Below, in pieces: positions 6,857 through 14,540 of a DNA stretch of 16,683 nucleotides. How positions within the stretch are numbered: position 1 is the stretch's first letter; each line of letters opens with the position of its first letter. The stretch covers positions 1-16,683 of the forward strand of contig CBFGLF010000032.1 of NCBI GenBank assembly GCA_965649545.1. The letters are read 5' to 3'. Source of the stretch: CABHOJ01 sp965649545 (lineage in GTDB: Bacteria > Pseudomonadota > Gammaproteobacteria > Burkholderiales > Methylophilaceae). The notes under the pieces were generated by a model. That model saw only the letters and a program-made list of their open reading frames with translations. It was not told the origin of the DNA and made no database searches. The translations under genes were made by a program, and so were the position numbers.

Positions 6857-7192
6857 TCAGTCCACTTCGATATCCGGGATCACCGGCATCGCCGGCAGCG
6901 TCTTGCGGAAGGGCTTGACCGTGACCTTGGCATAGACGCCTGCCGCGACGAAGGGATCGGCTTCCGCCCAGGTCTTCGCGGCTTCCAGGCTAGTGAAAGC
7001 GGCGATGATGAGGCTGCCGGTGTAGCCGGCTTGCCCCGGATCTTCGCTATCGACAGCGGGGAAGGGGCCTGCCAGCAGGAGCCGCGCCTCGTCCTGCAGC
7101 GCCTGCAGCCGGGCCAGATGTTGCGGGCGGGCGGCCAGCCGCTTGTCGAGGCTGTTCGGATGGTCTTCCGCGACGATGGCGTACCACATCAT
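6857..7192 (-). CDS. yciI: YciI family protein
   Basis: A small cytoplasmic ferredoxin-like-fold protein (YCII family), 111 residues, of uncertain activity; the family is often discussed as enzyme-like because of a conserved His/Asp pair. The N-terminus MMWYAIVAEDHPNSLDKRL, the block RPQHLARLQALQDEARLLLA (His25), AGPFPAVDSEDPG, and SLEAAKTWAEADPFVAAGVY closely follow E. coli YciI as I know it. Tandem ATGs occur at 7192 and 7189; the first overlaps the ispZ stop as ATGA, which suggests translational coupling. Confidence 0.93.
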   Translation of the reverse strand: MMWYAIVAEDHPNSLDKRLAARPQHLARLQALQDEARLLLAGPFPAVDSEDPGQAGYTGSLIIAAFTSLEAAKTWAEADPFVAAGVYAKVTVKPFRKTLPAMPVIPDIEVD

Positions 7193-7728
7193 TCAGCATC
7201 CTTTTCCGTGATGTATTTGTTGAGCACCAGGGTCTGGCCGATGATGAAGGCGAACATGAGGCCCATGGTGCCGAACAATTTGAAGTCCACCCAGGTGTCG
7301 GTGGAGTAGTTGAAGGCGACATAGAGGTTGAGCACGCCGAGCGATGCGAAGAACGCGGCCCATGCCAGGTTGAGGCGCGTCCAGATCGGGTCCGGCATGC
7401 TGATCTGTTTCTCCATCAGGCTACGGATCAGGTTCTTCTTGAACAGCAGATGGCTGGCCAGCAGGCCCAGCGTGAAGAACCAGTAAAGGATGGTCGGTTT
7501 CCACTTGATGAAGTTCTCGTCGTGCAGCAGCAGGGTGGCGCCACCGAAGACGGTGATGATGACGCCGCTGGCGATCAGCGCGTTATCGACCTTGCCGTGG
7601 TGGTATTTGACCCAGGCGATCTGTAGCAAGGTGGCAATGATGGCGGTGGCGGTCGCCGCGTAGATGCCGAAGAATTTGTAGACCACAAAAAACAGGATGA
7701 CCGGGAAAAGGTCGAAGAGAAACTTCAT
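7189..7728 (-). CDS. yciB: Septation protein A / inner-membrane protein YciB
   Basis: A polytopic inner-membrane protein of 179 residues, also named IspZ or septation protein A. In E. coli it interacts with cell-elongation and division proteins and affects envelope integrity. The start MKFLFDLFPVILFFVVYKFF is the family hallmark, followed by about five membrane segments and the conserved NLAWAAFFASLGVLNLYVAF and VDFKLFGTMGLMFAF blocks. I use the ATG at 7728 with GGAA upstream; the frame extends 13 codons further, but that part is not family-like. The gene opens the minus-strand operon and diverges from trpH. Confidence 0.93.
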   Translation of the reverse strand: MKFLFDLFPVILFFVVYKFFGIYAATATAIIATLLQIAWVKYHHGKVDNALIASGVIITVFGGATLLLHDENFIKWKPTILYWFFTLGLLASHLLFKKNLIRSLMEKQISMPDPIWTRLNLAWAAFFASLGVLNLYVAFNYSTDTWVDFKLFGTMGLMFAFIIGQTLVLNKYITEKDAE

Positions 7729-7756
7729 CAGAGTGTTCCAAAGAGATGGCTGCCTG

Positions 7757-7772
7757 TTGGCGGGCACGCCAA
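7757..7772. repeat. Operator-like inverted repeat between divergent ispZ and trpH
   Basis: TTGGCG (7757-7762), GGCA, CGCCAA (7767-7772) form a perfect 6+4+6 inverted repeat in the 116 bp between two divergent operons, just upstream of the candidate trpH promoter. It may bind a regulator or be chance. Confidence 0.35.
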
Positions 7773-7774
7773 AG

Positions 7775-7803
7775 TGTCAGTCGATGGCGTATTTTGCTAT
7801 GAT
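7775..7803 (+). promoter_or_regulatory. Candidate extended -10 promoter for trpH operon
   Basis: TG-C-TATGAT (7795-7803) is an extended -10 element, with a weak -35-like TGTCAG (7775-7780) 17 bp upstream. Predicted transcription would start near 7810, after or at the upstream ATG (7809). This supports the ATG at 7845 as the real trpH start. Confidence 0.5.
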
Positions 7804-7844
7804 TCTCCATGCGTAACAAGACGCGATGCGTCTTTCACCGATCC

Positions 7845-8696
7845 ATGCCTGCCCTCATCGACCTCCACAGTCACTCCATCATCTCCGACGGTCTCCTGAC
7901 GCCAGCCGAACTCGTCGCGCATGCGGCAGCGCAGGGCGTGCGTGTACTCGCGCTCACCGACCATGACGATGTCGCGGGCTTGCAAGAAGCGGAAGTCGCC
8001 GCGGATCAGCATGGTGTCCAGCTCATCCACGGCGTGGAGATCTCGGTGACCTGGCGCAAGCGCACACTGCATATCGTCGGCCTCAAGGTCGATCCCACGC
8101 ATGCCCCGTTACTGGCTGGGCTGCAAAAGATCCGCGATGGCCGCCACGTGCGTGCCGAAGGCATGGCGGCCGGCCTGCAAAAGATCGGTATCGAAGGCGC
8201 GCTCGATGGCGCCTATCAATTTGCCAAGCAGGGCATCATCAGTCGCACGCATTTCGCCCGATTCTTGGTGGAGCGGGGCTATGCCAAGGATGCCAAAGCC
8301 GTGTTCAAGCATTATCTGGTCAAGGGTAAGCCGGGCTACGTCGAGCATGAATGGGCCAGCCTGGAGGACGCCATGTCATGGATCCTCGGTAGCGGCGGCC
8401 ACGCCGTGATCGCCCACCCGGGCCGCTATGACCTCGGTCGCACCAACATGTTGTTGCTCATGGAAGAGTTCAGGGCCATGGGCGGGCTGGGCATCGAAGT
8501 CGTCACCGGCAGTCACAGCGTCGATCAGTACGCCGAATTCGCGCGCATCTCCCGCATGTTCGGCCTGCGTGCTTCGCTGGGTTCCGATTATCATGGCCCG
8601 GGCCACACCTATGTCGAGATGGGGCGATTGCCCGAACTGCCTGAGGGATGTGAACCGGTGTGGCACGATTGGCCGGAAGCCGAATTGCTGAATTGA
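7845..8696 (+). CDS. PHP-domain 5'-3' exoribonuclease/phosphoesterase (TrpH / RNase AM type)
   Basis: A metal-dependent PHP phosphoesterase of 283 residues. E. coli RNase AM (TrpH/YciV, Rnm) of this family matures rRNA 5' ends and acts on short RNA. The metal-binding set is complete: DLHSHSIISDG (6-16; H8, H10, D15), LTDHD (37-41, H40), HGVEIS (62-67, E65), H76, SRTHF (133-137, H136), HPGRY (191-195) and GSDYH (246-250, D248 and H250). The frame can be extended to an ATG at 7809, but family proteins begin at the MxxIDLHSHS motif and the candidate promoter starts transcription near 7810. It is followed after 1 nt by yciO, the same pair order as in E. coli. Confidence 0.92.
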   Translation: MPALIDLHSHSIISDGLLTPAELVAHAAAQGVRVLALTDHDDVAGLQEAEVAADQHGVQLIHGVEISVTWRKRTLHIVGLKVDPTHAPLLAGLQKIRDGRHVRAEGMAAGLQKIGIEGALDGAYQFAKQGIISRTHFARFLVERGYAKDAKAVFKHYLVKGKPGYVEHEWASLEDAMSWILGSGGHAVIAHPGRYDLGRTNMLLLMEEFRAMGGLGIEVVTGSHSVDQYAEFARISRMFGLRASLGSDYHGPGHTYVEMGRLPELPEGCEPVWHDWPEAELLN

Positions 8697-8697
8697 T

Positions 8698-9327
8698 ATG
8701 GCTCAATATTTCGTCATCCACCCGGACAACCCCCAGGCGCGCCTCATCCACCAGGCCGTGGAGATCATGCGTGCCGGCGGCGTCATCGCTTACCCGACCG
8801 ATTCCAGTTATGCGCTGGGCTGCATGCTGGGCAACAAGGACGCGCAGGAGCGGATCCGCGCCATTCGCGGCGTCGATGAATCGCACCATTTCACGCTGGT
8901 CTGCCGCAATCTCGCGGAGCTCGCCACCTATGCCCAGGTCAACAACAGCCAGTTCCGCCTGTTGAAAGCCAATACCCCGGGCCAATACACCTTCATCCTC
9001 AAGGCGACGCGGGAAGTGCCGCGCCGCTTGCAGCACCCGAAGCGCAGCACGCTCGGCCTGCGCGTACCGGCCCATCGCGTCACGCAGGCCTTGCTCGACG
9101 AACTGAACGAGCCCCTGCTCAGCATGACTTTGACGCTGCCCGGCGAGACCGAGCCGATGAACCAGGGCTGGGACATCCGCGAGCGGCTGGAACAGCTGGT
9201 CGATCTGGTGATCGATGCGGGTGCCTGCAACAGCGAACCCACCACCGTCATTGATTTAACGGGTGAGGAGCCCCATCTGGTAAGGCTAGGGGCGGGCGAT
9301 CCCGCGCCCTTCGGACTCGACGGCTAA
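8698..9327 (+). CDS. yciO: YciO family protein (Sua5/YrdC/YciO fold)
   Basis: A 209-residue member of the Sua5/YrdC/YciO superfamily, whose TsaC/Sua5 members make threonylcarbamoyl-AMP for tRNA t6A. The sequence tracks E. coli YciO rather than TsaC: FVIHPDNPQARLIHQAVEI near the start, GGVIAYPTDSSYALGCMLGN (27-46), NTPGQYTFILKATREVPRR (92-110), GLRVPAH (120-126) and PTTVIDLTGEEP near the end. Instead of the basic K-x-R substrate motif of TsaC it has DESHHFTLVCR (60-70), so full t6A activity should not be assumed. It begins 1 nt after the trpH stop and precedes the M50 protease gene by 14 nt. Confidence 0.93.
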   Translation: MAQYFVIHPDNPQARLIHQAVEIMRAGGVIAYPTDSSYALGCMLGNKDAQERIRAIRGVDESHHFTLVCRNLAELATYAQVNNSQFRLLKANTPGQYTFILKATREVPRRLQHPKRSTLGLRVPAHRVTQALLDELNEPLLSMTLTLPGETEPMNQGWDIRERLEQLVDLVIDAGACNSEPTTVIDLTGEEPHLVRLGAGDPAPFGLDG

Positions 9328-9341
9328 CAGCAAGGAACACC

Positions 9342-9980
9342 ATGGAACTGACCCTGATCCAGAAGATCGCCATCTATGCCCTGCCGGTGATCTTCGCCAT
9401 CACCGTGCATGAGGCGGCGCACGGCTATGCCGCCCGCTATTTCGGCGATATGACGGCTTACCTGCAAGGCCGCATCACCCTCAACCCGATCAAGCATATC
9501 GACCCTATCGGTACCATCCTGATCCCGGCATTGACCATGCTGGCGGGTGGCATCCTGTTCGGCTGGGCGAAGCCGGTCCCGGTGGATTTCTCCAAGCTGC
9601 GCCAGCCCAAGCGCGACATGATCTGGGTCGCGGCCGCCGGCCCGGCATCGAATCTGGTAATGGCCATCGGCTGGACGCTGCTTTACAAGTTCGCGCCCGG
9701 CCTGCCTGCCGAGTACGTCATGCCGGCGCAATATATGGCACAGGCCGGCATCATGATCAATGTCGTCCTCATGGTGCTCAACCTGCTGCCCTTGCCGCCG
9801 CTCGATGGCGGTCGCATCGCCGTGGGCCTGTTGCCCAATCACCTGGCCTTCCAGTTCGCCAAGCTGGAGCAGTACGGATTCATCATCCTGATCGTGCTGC
9901 TGGTCACCGGCGTCCTGACCAAGATCCTCACCCCATTTATTCATTTGACCATCAGCCTAATCTCCTGGCTCTTTGTATAA
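9342..9980 (+). CDS. Site-2 protease family intramembrane metalloprotease (M50)
   Basis: A compact intramembrane zinc protease of 212 residues, without a PDZ or CBS domain. The active-site helix carries HEAAH (23-27) in ITVHEAAHGYAARYFGD. The second half has NLLPLPPLDGGRI (147-159), in which D155 is the third zinc ligand, and LNPIKHIDPIGT (47-58) is the usual loop. About five to six hydrophobic segments are seen, ending in a hydrophobic C-terminus. AAGGAA lies upstream of the ATG at 9342. The gene continues the trpH-yciO run. Substrate unknown; it is not RseP, which has PDZ domains. Confidence 0.93.
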   Translation: MELTLIQKIAIYALPVIFAITVHEAAHGYAARYFGDMTAYLQGRITLNPIKHIDPIGTILIPALTMLAGGILFGWAKPVPVDFSKLRQPKRDMIWVAAAGPASNLVMAIGWTLLYKFAPGLPAEYVMPAQYMAQAGIMINVVLMVLNLLPLPPLDGGRIAVGLLPNHLAFQFAKLEQYGFIILIVLLVTGVLTKILTPFIHLTISLISWLFV

Positions 9981-9981
9981 T
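9976..9981 (+). promoter_or_regulatory. Candidate -10 element for trpS
   Basis: TATAAT, a perfect -10 hexamer, overlaps the stop codon of the M50 protease gene 36 nt before the trpS ATG. No good -35 occurs at 16-18 bp; TTGACC (9945-9950) lies 25 bp away, which is too far. It may be a weak or activated internal promoter for trpS and downstream genes. Confidence 0.4.
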
Positions 9982-10016
9982 GCGGTTATCTTTTCTGGAA
10001 AGACTATAAAAACATC

Positions 10017-11219
10017 ATGGCGGTAGAACGCGTTTTATCGGGCATGCGGCCCACGGGCAACTTGCATCTTGGGCATTATCACGGGGTATTGAAGAACTGG
10101 ATCAGATTGCAGCATGAGCACGAATGCTTCTTCTTCGTCGCCGACTGGCATGCGCTGACCACGCACTACGACACTCCCGAGATCATCGAGGAGAGCGTCT
10201 GGGAGATGGTCATCGACTGGCTCGCGGCTGGCGTCGATCCCGCCAACGCCACCATCTTCATCCAGTCCCGCGTGCCTGAGCATGCCGAACTGCACACGCT
10301 GCTCTCCATGATCACTCCCTTGAGCTGGCTGGAACGCGTACCGACCTACAAGGACCAGCAGGAGAAACTGGCGAGCAAGGATCTCTCGACCTACGGTTTC
10401 CTCGGCTATCCCTTGCTGCAGAGCGCCGACATCCTGATCTACCGTGCCACCCAGGTGCCGGTCGGTGAGGACCAGATCCCCCATATCGAATTCACGCGCG
10501 AGATCGCCCGCCGCTTCAACCACATCTACGGTCGTGAGCCTGGGTATGAAGAGAAGGCCGAAGCCGCGATCAAGAAGCTGGGCAGCAAGCGCAGCGCGCT
10601 CTACGAAGAGATGCGTAACGCTTACCAGCAAAGCGGCGACGAGGAGGCGCTGGAATCCGCGCGCGCCATGATCGAGGAACAGCAGGGCCTGTCGCTCGGC
10701 GACAAGGAACGTTTGCTGGGCTACCTCGAAGGCGGCGGCAAGATCATCCTGCCCGAGCCGGAATACAAGCTGACGCCCGCTTCCAAGATGCCCGGGCTGG
10801 ACGGCCAGAAGATGTCCAAGTCCTACAACAACACCATCTCCCTGCGCGAGCCGGCCGACGTCGTCGCCAAGAAGATCAAGACCATGCCGACCGACCCGGC
10901 ACGCATCCGTCGCACCGATCCTGGCGACCCGGCCAAATGCCCGGTCTGGCAATTGCACGAGGTCTACTCGGACGAAGCCCGTCGCGAGTGGGTACAGCAG
11001 GGCTGCAAGTCCGCCGGTATCGGCTGTATCGAATGCAAACAGCCGGTGATCGACAGCATGATGGAAGAGCTGAAGCCGATCCAGGAACGTGCCGCCCGCT
11101 ACTCGGAAGACCCGATGCTGGTGAAGAACGTCGTGGCCGAAGGCTGCGAACGGGCACGCAAACTGGCGCGCGAGACCATGCGCGACGTGCGTGAAGCCAT
11201 GGGCCTCAATTACTCCTGA
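10017..11219 (+). CDS. trpS: Tryptophan--tRNA ligase, long form with four-cysteine motif
   Basis: Class I aminoacyl-tRNA synthetase charging tRNA-Trp, 400 residues against ~330 for the E. coli enzyme. Signatures are the HIGH-like GNLHLGHYHG (14-23) and KMSKSYNN (265-272). The extra length includes a charged segment at ~176-235 before the catalytic loop, as in the long TrpRS branch. A spaced cysteine set, C308, C330, C337 and C340 (C-x21-C-x6-C-x2-C), closely matches the pattern reported for the [4Fe-4S] cluster of Thermotoga maritima TrpRS near the anticodon-binding part; E. coli TrpRS lacks it as far as I recall. The start is the ATG at 10017, with only a weak GGAAAG upstream. An SMR transporter gene follows after 7 nt. 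Confidence 0.96.
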   Translation: MAVERVLSGMRPTGNLHLGHYHGVLKNWIRLQHEHECFFFVADWHALTTHYDTPEIIEESVWEMVIDWLAAGVDPANATIFIQSRVPEHAELHTLLSMITPLSWLERVPTYKDQQEKLASKDLSTYGFLGYPLLQSADILIYRATQVPVGEDQIPHIEFTREIARRFNHIYGREPGYEEKAEAAIKKLGSKRSALYEEMRNAYQQSGDEEALESARAMIEEQQGLSLGDKERLLGYLEGGGKIILPEPEYKLTPASKMPGLDGQKMSKSYNNTISLREPADVVAKKIKTMPTDPARIRRTDPGDPAKCPVWQLHEVYSDEARREWVQQGCKSAGIGCIECKQPVIDSMMEELKPIQERAARYSEDPMLVKNVVAEGCERARKLARETMRDVREAMGLNYS

Positions 11220-11226
11220 TGGCCGG

Positions 11227-11559
11227 ATGAACCACTGGCTCGCCCTCAGTATCGCCATCGTCGCTGAAGTGGTGGCGACCACGGCGCTGAAGTCGACCGA
11301 AGGGTTCACACGCCTGTGGCCGTCCTTGCTGGTGATCGTGGGCTACGGCGCCGCCTTCTATTTCATGACCGTGAGCCTGCGCGTGTTGCCGCTCGGCATC
11401 ATGTACGCGATCTGGGCAGGGGTCGGCATCGTACTGGTCGCCTTGCTGGGCTGGGTACTCTACCGGCAGGCGCTGGATATCCCCGCCATCGCCGGCATCG
11501 CGCTCATCATCGCCGGTGTGGTCGTCATCAACCTCTTCTCGGGTACGGTGAGGCACTAG
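11227..11559 (+). CDS. SMR-family multidrug/quaternary-cation exporter (EmrE-like)
   Basis: A 110-residue, four-helix inner-membrane antiporter of the small multidrug resistance family. It follows E. coli EmrE closely in residue and position: E14 (the proton and substrate site) in IVAEVVATTALKSTEGF, WPS at 31-33, Y40, Y60 and W63 in GIMYAIWAGVGIVL, and INLFS near the end. The frame extends upstream to 11191, but that part overlaps trpS; the ATG at 11227 gives the exact EmrE length. It lies 7 nt after trpS and 2 nt before scpA, so it is embedded in a housekeeping run. Whether it belongs to the Qac, Gdx or polyamine subtype cannot be fixed by eye; Qac/EmrE type is favoured by the residues listed. 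Confidence 0.92.
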   Translation: MNHWLALSIAIVAEVVATTALKSTEGFTRLWPSLLVIVGYGAAFYFMTVSLRVLPLGIMYAIWAGVGIVLVALLGWVLYRQALDIPAIAGIALIIAGVVVINLFSGTVRH

Positions 11560-11561
11560 CC

Positions 11562-12353
11562 ATGCAGACGCAGTTGGCCATCGATGCCCGCATCTACGGT
11601 GAGCAACTCGACACGATCCCGCAGGACCTCTATATCCCGCCGGATGCCCTGGAGGTCTATCTCGATGCCTTCGAAGGCCCGCTCGACCTCCTGCTCTACC
11701 TGATCCGCAAGCACAACCTCGATATCCTCGATATCCCCATGGCCGACCTCACACGCCAGTACATGGATTACGTCGAGAAGATGCGTGCCTTGTCCGAGCA
11801 GTTCAAACTCGAGCTGGCGGCCGATTACCTGCTCATGTCGGCCATGCTGATCGAGATCAAGTCGCGCATGCTGCTGCCAAAACCGGCCGAGATCGAGACC
11901 GAGGACGACCCGCGTGCCGAACTGGTGCGACGCCTCATGGAATACGAAGCCATCAAGCTCGCGGCCCAGCGCCTCGAGGCCATGCCGCAGGTCGGCGTCG
12001 ATATCCTGGTCGCCCAGTCCTACGTCGAGCGCATCAGTGAGATCCAGCCGCCGGAAGTCTCGGTCGACGACCTGGTCGCCGCCTGGAAAGGTGTATTGGC
12101 CCGTGCCAGCAACTTCAAGCACCACAAGATCAGCCGTGAGGAGCTGTCGGTGCGCGAGCATATGAGTTATGTCCTGCGTCGCCTGAAGGAGCACCGCATG
12201 CTGGAGTTCTCGGCATTGTTCGATGTCGCCAACGACGGTATCCCCAAACTGGTGGTATGTTTCCTCGCCATCCTCGAGCTGGCGCGCGAGGGCCTGTTGC
12301 GCATCACCCAGCAGGAAGCCTTCTCCCCCATCTACTTGCAGATCGCCGCCTGA
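11562..12353 (+). CDS. scpA: Segregation and condensation protein A (kleisin)
   Basis: The kleisin subunit of the bacterial SMC-ScpAB condensin, bridging SMC heads and binding ScpB; 263 residues, cytoplasmic and nucleoid-associated. The N-terminal SMC-neck-binding segment contains the family signature FEGPLDLLLYLIRKHNLDILDI (37-58), followed by ADYLLMSAMLIEIKSRMLLP (87-106). The C-terminal winged helix contains VVCFLAILELAREGLLRITQ (231-250). The open frame runs further upstream inside the SMR gene, but the ATG at 11562, right after the SMR stop, is the sensible start. scpB follows after 8 nt. Confidence 0.95.
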   Translation: MQTQLAIDARIYGEQLDTIPQDLYIPPDALEVYLDAFEGPLDLLLYLIRKHNLDILDIPMADLTRQYMDYVEKMRALSEQFKLELAADYLLMSAMLIEIKSRMLLPKPAEIETEDDPRAELVRRLMEYEAIKLAAQRLEAMPQVGVDILVAQSYVERISEIQPPEVSVDDLVAAWKGVLARASNFKHHKISREELSVREHMSYVLRRLKEHRMLEFSALFDVANDGIPKLVVCFLAILELAREGLLRITQQEAFSPIYLQIAA

Positions 12354-12361
12354 GAACGACC

Positions 12362-12916
<555 letters not shown>

Positions 12917-12967
12917 CTTTCTCCCGTTATTTCATCGTCTTATTCATGCCTGAGCGTCGCTCTGGCT

Positions 12968-12973
12968 TATAAT
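12968..12973 (+). promoter_or_regulatory. Candidate -10 element for rluB
   Basis: A perfect TATAAT hexamer lies 26 nt before the rluB ATG in the 83-bp scpB-rluB gap. A possible weak -35, TTCATG (12943-12948), has a long 19-bp spacing. Confidence 0.45.
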
Positions 12974-12999
12974 AGGGGCCTTATTTCGAAGTAGCAGCC

Positions 13000-14052
13000 A
13001 TGGCCCGTCCTTTCAAACAGCAACCCACCCAACGCATCAAACCCGCCGCCGTCGATCCCGACGCTGTCCCGCAACGCCTGCACAAGTTGCTGGCCTTGGC
13101 CGGCCTCGGTTCGCGCCGCGAGATGGAGACCCTGATCGAAAGCGGTCGCGTCACCATCAACGGCAAGGTCGCGCAAGTCGGCGCCGGGGTGGTGCCGAGC
13201 GACGTGGTGCGCGTCGATAGTCGTCCGGTGCGTTTGCCGTTCGAGCCGGAACTGCCACAGGTGTTGATCTACCACAAACCGGAAGGCGAGATCGTCAGCC
13301 AGGACGATCCGGAGAAGCGCGCGACGGTGTTCGACAAGCTGCCGCGCGTGAAGCACGGCAAATGGGTCGCCATCGGCCGTCTCGATATCAATACCTCGGG
13401 GTTGTTGATCTTCACGACCTCGGGCGACCTCGCCAACCATTTCATGCACCCGCGTTATGAAGTCGAGCGGGAATATGCCGTGCGTATCTTCGGCGAACTG
13501 ACCGAGGGTCAGATGCTGCAACTGACGCAGGGCATCGAACTGGAAGACGGTCCGGCGAGTTTCGATTCCATCCAGCCGCAAGGCGGCGAGGGTTCCAATC
13601 ACTGGTACCAGGTGGTGCTGCGCGAAGGCCGCAACCGCGAAGTGCGTCGTTTGTTCGAAGCTTTCCAGCTGCAGGTCAGCCGCCTGATGCGCGTGCGTTT
13701 CGGCCCGATCAACCTGCCGTCCCGCCTCAAGCGCGGCATGATGATGACGCTGGAACCCAAGGAAGTGCTCAACCTGCTCGAATGGGCCGGCCTGCCCGCG
13801 CCGAAAGGCCCGCTCAAGCAGCGCACAGCGCGCGAGATCGAGAAGGCCTCTATCGCCTACACGCCCAAGGCTCGCAAGGCACCAGCAGCGAGAAAGCCAC
13901 AGGAAGAAGGCGCCAGATCGGAAAGACGCACGCCCAACGGCAAACCGGCCAAACCCGGCAGGCCGCAGCAGAGTCGTCGTATCCGCCAGGAATCCGATCT
14001 CACGGCACCCAAGCAACAAAAACGCAGTGACCGGAACCGCGGACGCGGTTAA
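13000..14052 (+). CDS. rluB: 23S rRNA pseudouridine synthase B (RsuA/RluB family)
   Basis: A stand-alone pseudouridine synthase; in E. coli RluB makes pseudouridine 2605 in 23S rRNA. The 350 residues comprise an S4 RNA-binding domain (~25-72: PQRLHKLLALAGLGSRREME, VTINGKVAQVG) and a catalytic domain with GRLDINTSGLLIFTT (126-140), where D129 is the catalytic aspartate. The LREGRNREVRRLFEAF block (207-222) follows. Residues from ~276 on form a strongly basic, low-complexity tail rich in K, R, P, A and Q, typical of RluB in proteobacteria and probably disordered and RNA-contacting. Assignment to RluB rather than RluE or RluF rests on the tail, the S4 domain and the scpAB neighbourhood. Confidence 0.93.
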   Translation: MARPFKQQPTQRIKPAAVDPDAVPQRLHKLLALAGLGSRREMETLIESGRVTINGKVAQVGAGVVPSDVVRVDSRPVRLPFEPELPQVLIYHKPEGEIVSQDDPEKRATVFDKLPRVKHGKWVAIGRLDINTSGLLIFTTSGDLANHFMHPRYEVEREYAVRIFGELTEGQMLQLTQGIELEDGPASFDSIQPQGGEGSNHWYQVVLREGRNREVRRLFEAFQLQVSRLMRVRFGPINLPSRLKRGMMMTLEPKEVLNLLEWAGLPAPKGPLKQRTAREIEKASIAYTPKARKAPAARKPQEEGARSERRTPNGKPAKPGRPQQSRRIRQESDLTAPKQQKRSDRNRGRG

Positions 14053-14076
14053 GTGCTCCAACCGGGAGACGATTCG

Positions 14077-14106
14077 ATGAGACTCTCGGCATGCCCATCC
14101 ACTTGA
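14077..14106 (+). other. Possible nine-codon upstream ORF overlapping the lipoprotein start
   Basis: An ATG at 14077 has a good Shine-Dalgarno (GGGAG, 14064-14068, 8-nt spacing) and opens a nine-codon frame (MRLSACPST) ending at TGA 14104-14106. It overlaps the lipoprotein start at 14091 in another frame. The lipoprotein ATG itself has no ribosome binding site, so translation by coupling or reinitiation is possible. CCGGGAG (14062-14068) can also pair with CTCTCGG (14083-14089) with one G-U pair. Confidence 0.3.
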
Positions 14107-14540
14107 TCAAACGATGTATCGTACTGAGTAGCGTGCTGCTGCTCGGCTGCGCCGGCTATATGCCATTGCAGCGCTACCAGACGGCTGAAGTCCGCAAGCT
14201 GGACAACATGGCCGAGGTCGAGCGCAAGATCGGCGGCGCATCCGTGCAGGCGAGCCACCAATTCAGCCACAACGACGATTACTACCTCGCCAAGCATTAC
14301 GACCTGCAGGTGGGCGTGCAGCGGCATGTCACTTTCCATTGCCGACCTTACTGGGGCTGCCGCCCGGTCGTCTATCACTTCCCGATCACCGCCCCCTATG
14401 TCTTCATCTACCGCGAGCCGGAGGGACAGGTCGTGGGTTGGGGCACCCTCGAAGAACTCAGTAAAAGCCCGGATGACCGGATCAGCGACCTCATGCCGGC
14501 CTTGAAAGCCTCTTATGACGCCTATCGCAAACGCAAATGA
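14091..14540 (+). CDS. Putative lipoprotein, function unknown
   Basis: A 149-residue predicted lipoprotein: a basic n-region (IKR), hydrophobic core and lipobox LLGC with C20 as the lipidated residue; A21 and G22 follow, with no Asp at +2, which favours the outer membrane. The mature protein has a repeated-aromatic central part (FHCRPYWGCRPVVYHFP, 82-98, with two cysteines that could pair) and a C-terminal block GWGTLEELSKSPDDRISDL (116-134). That block resembles a block in the next gene's product. I do not recognise the family. The start is uncertain because no ribosome binding site precedes 14091; a TTG at 14103 is an in-frame alternative. It overlaps the next gene by 26 nt. Confidence 0.72.
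   Translation: MPIHLIKRCIVLSSVLLLGCAGYMPLQRYQTAEVRKLDNMAEVERKIGGASVQASHQFSHNDDYYLAKHYDLQVGVQRHVTFHCRPYWGCRPVVYHFPITAPYVFIYREPEGQVVGWGTLEELSKSPDDRISDLMPALKASYDAYRKRK

Noticed and set aside
10035..11309. 424-codon minus-strand frame antisense to trpS
   Set aside because: trpS has HIGH and KMSKS motifs over its full length. The antisense product has shadow-like composition and no motif.
11316..11561. N-terminal extension of scpA reading through the SMR gene, which could be taken for a fusion
   Set aside because: The extension is simply the alternative frame of the SMR coding region, with arginine-rich shadow composition. ScpA begins naturally at 11562.
12967..14061. 364-codon minus-strand frame antisense to rluB
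   Set aside because: RluB is complete on the plus strand with S4 and catalytic motifs. The minus frame is a shadow of it.
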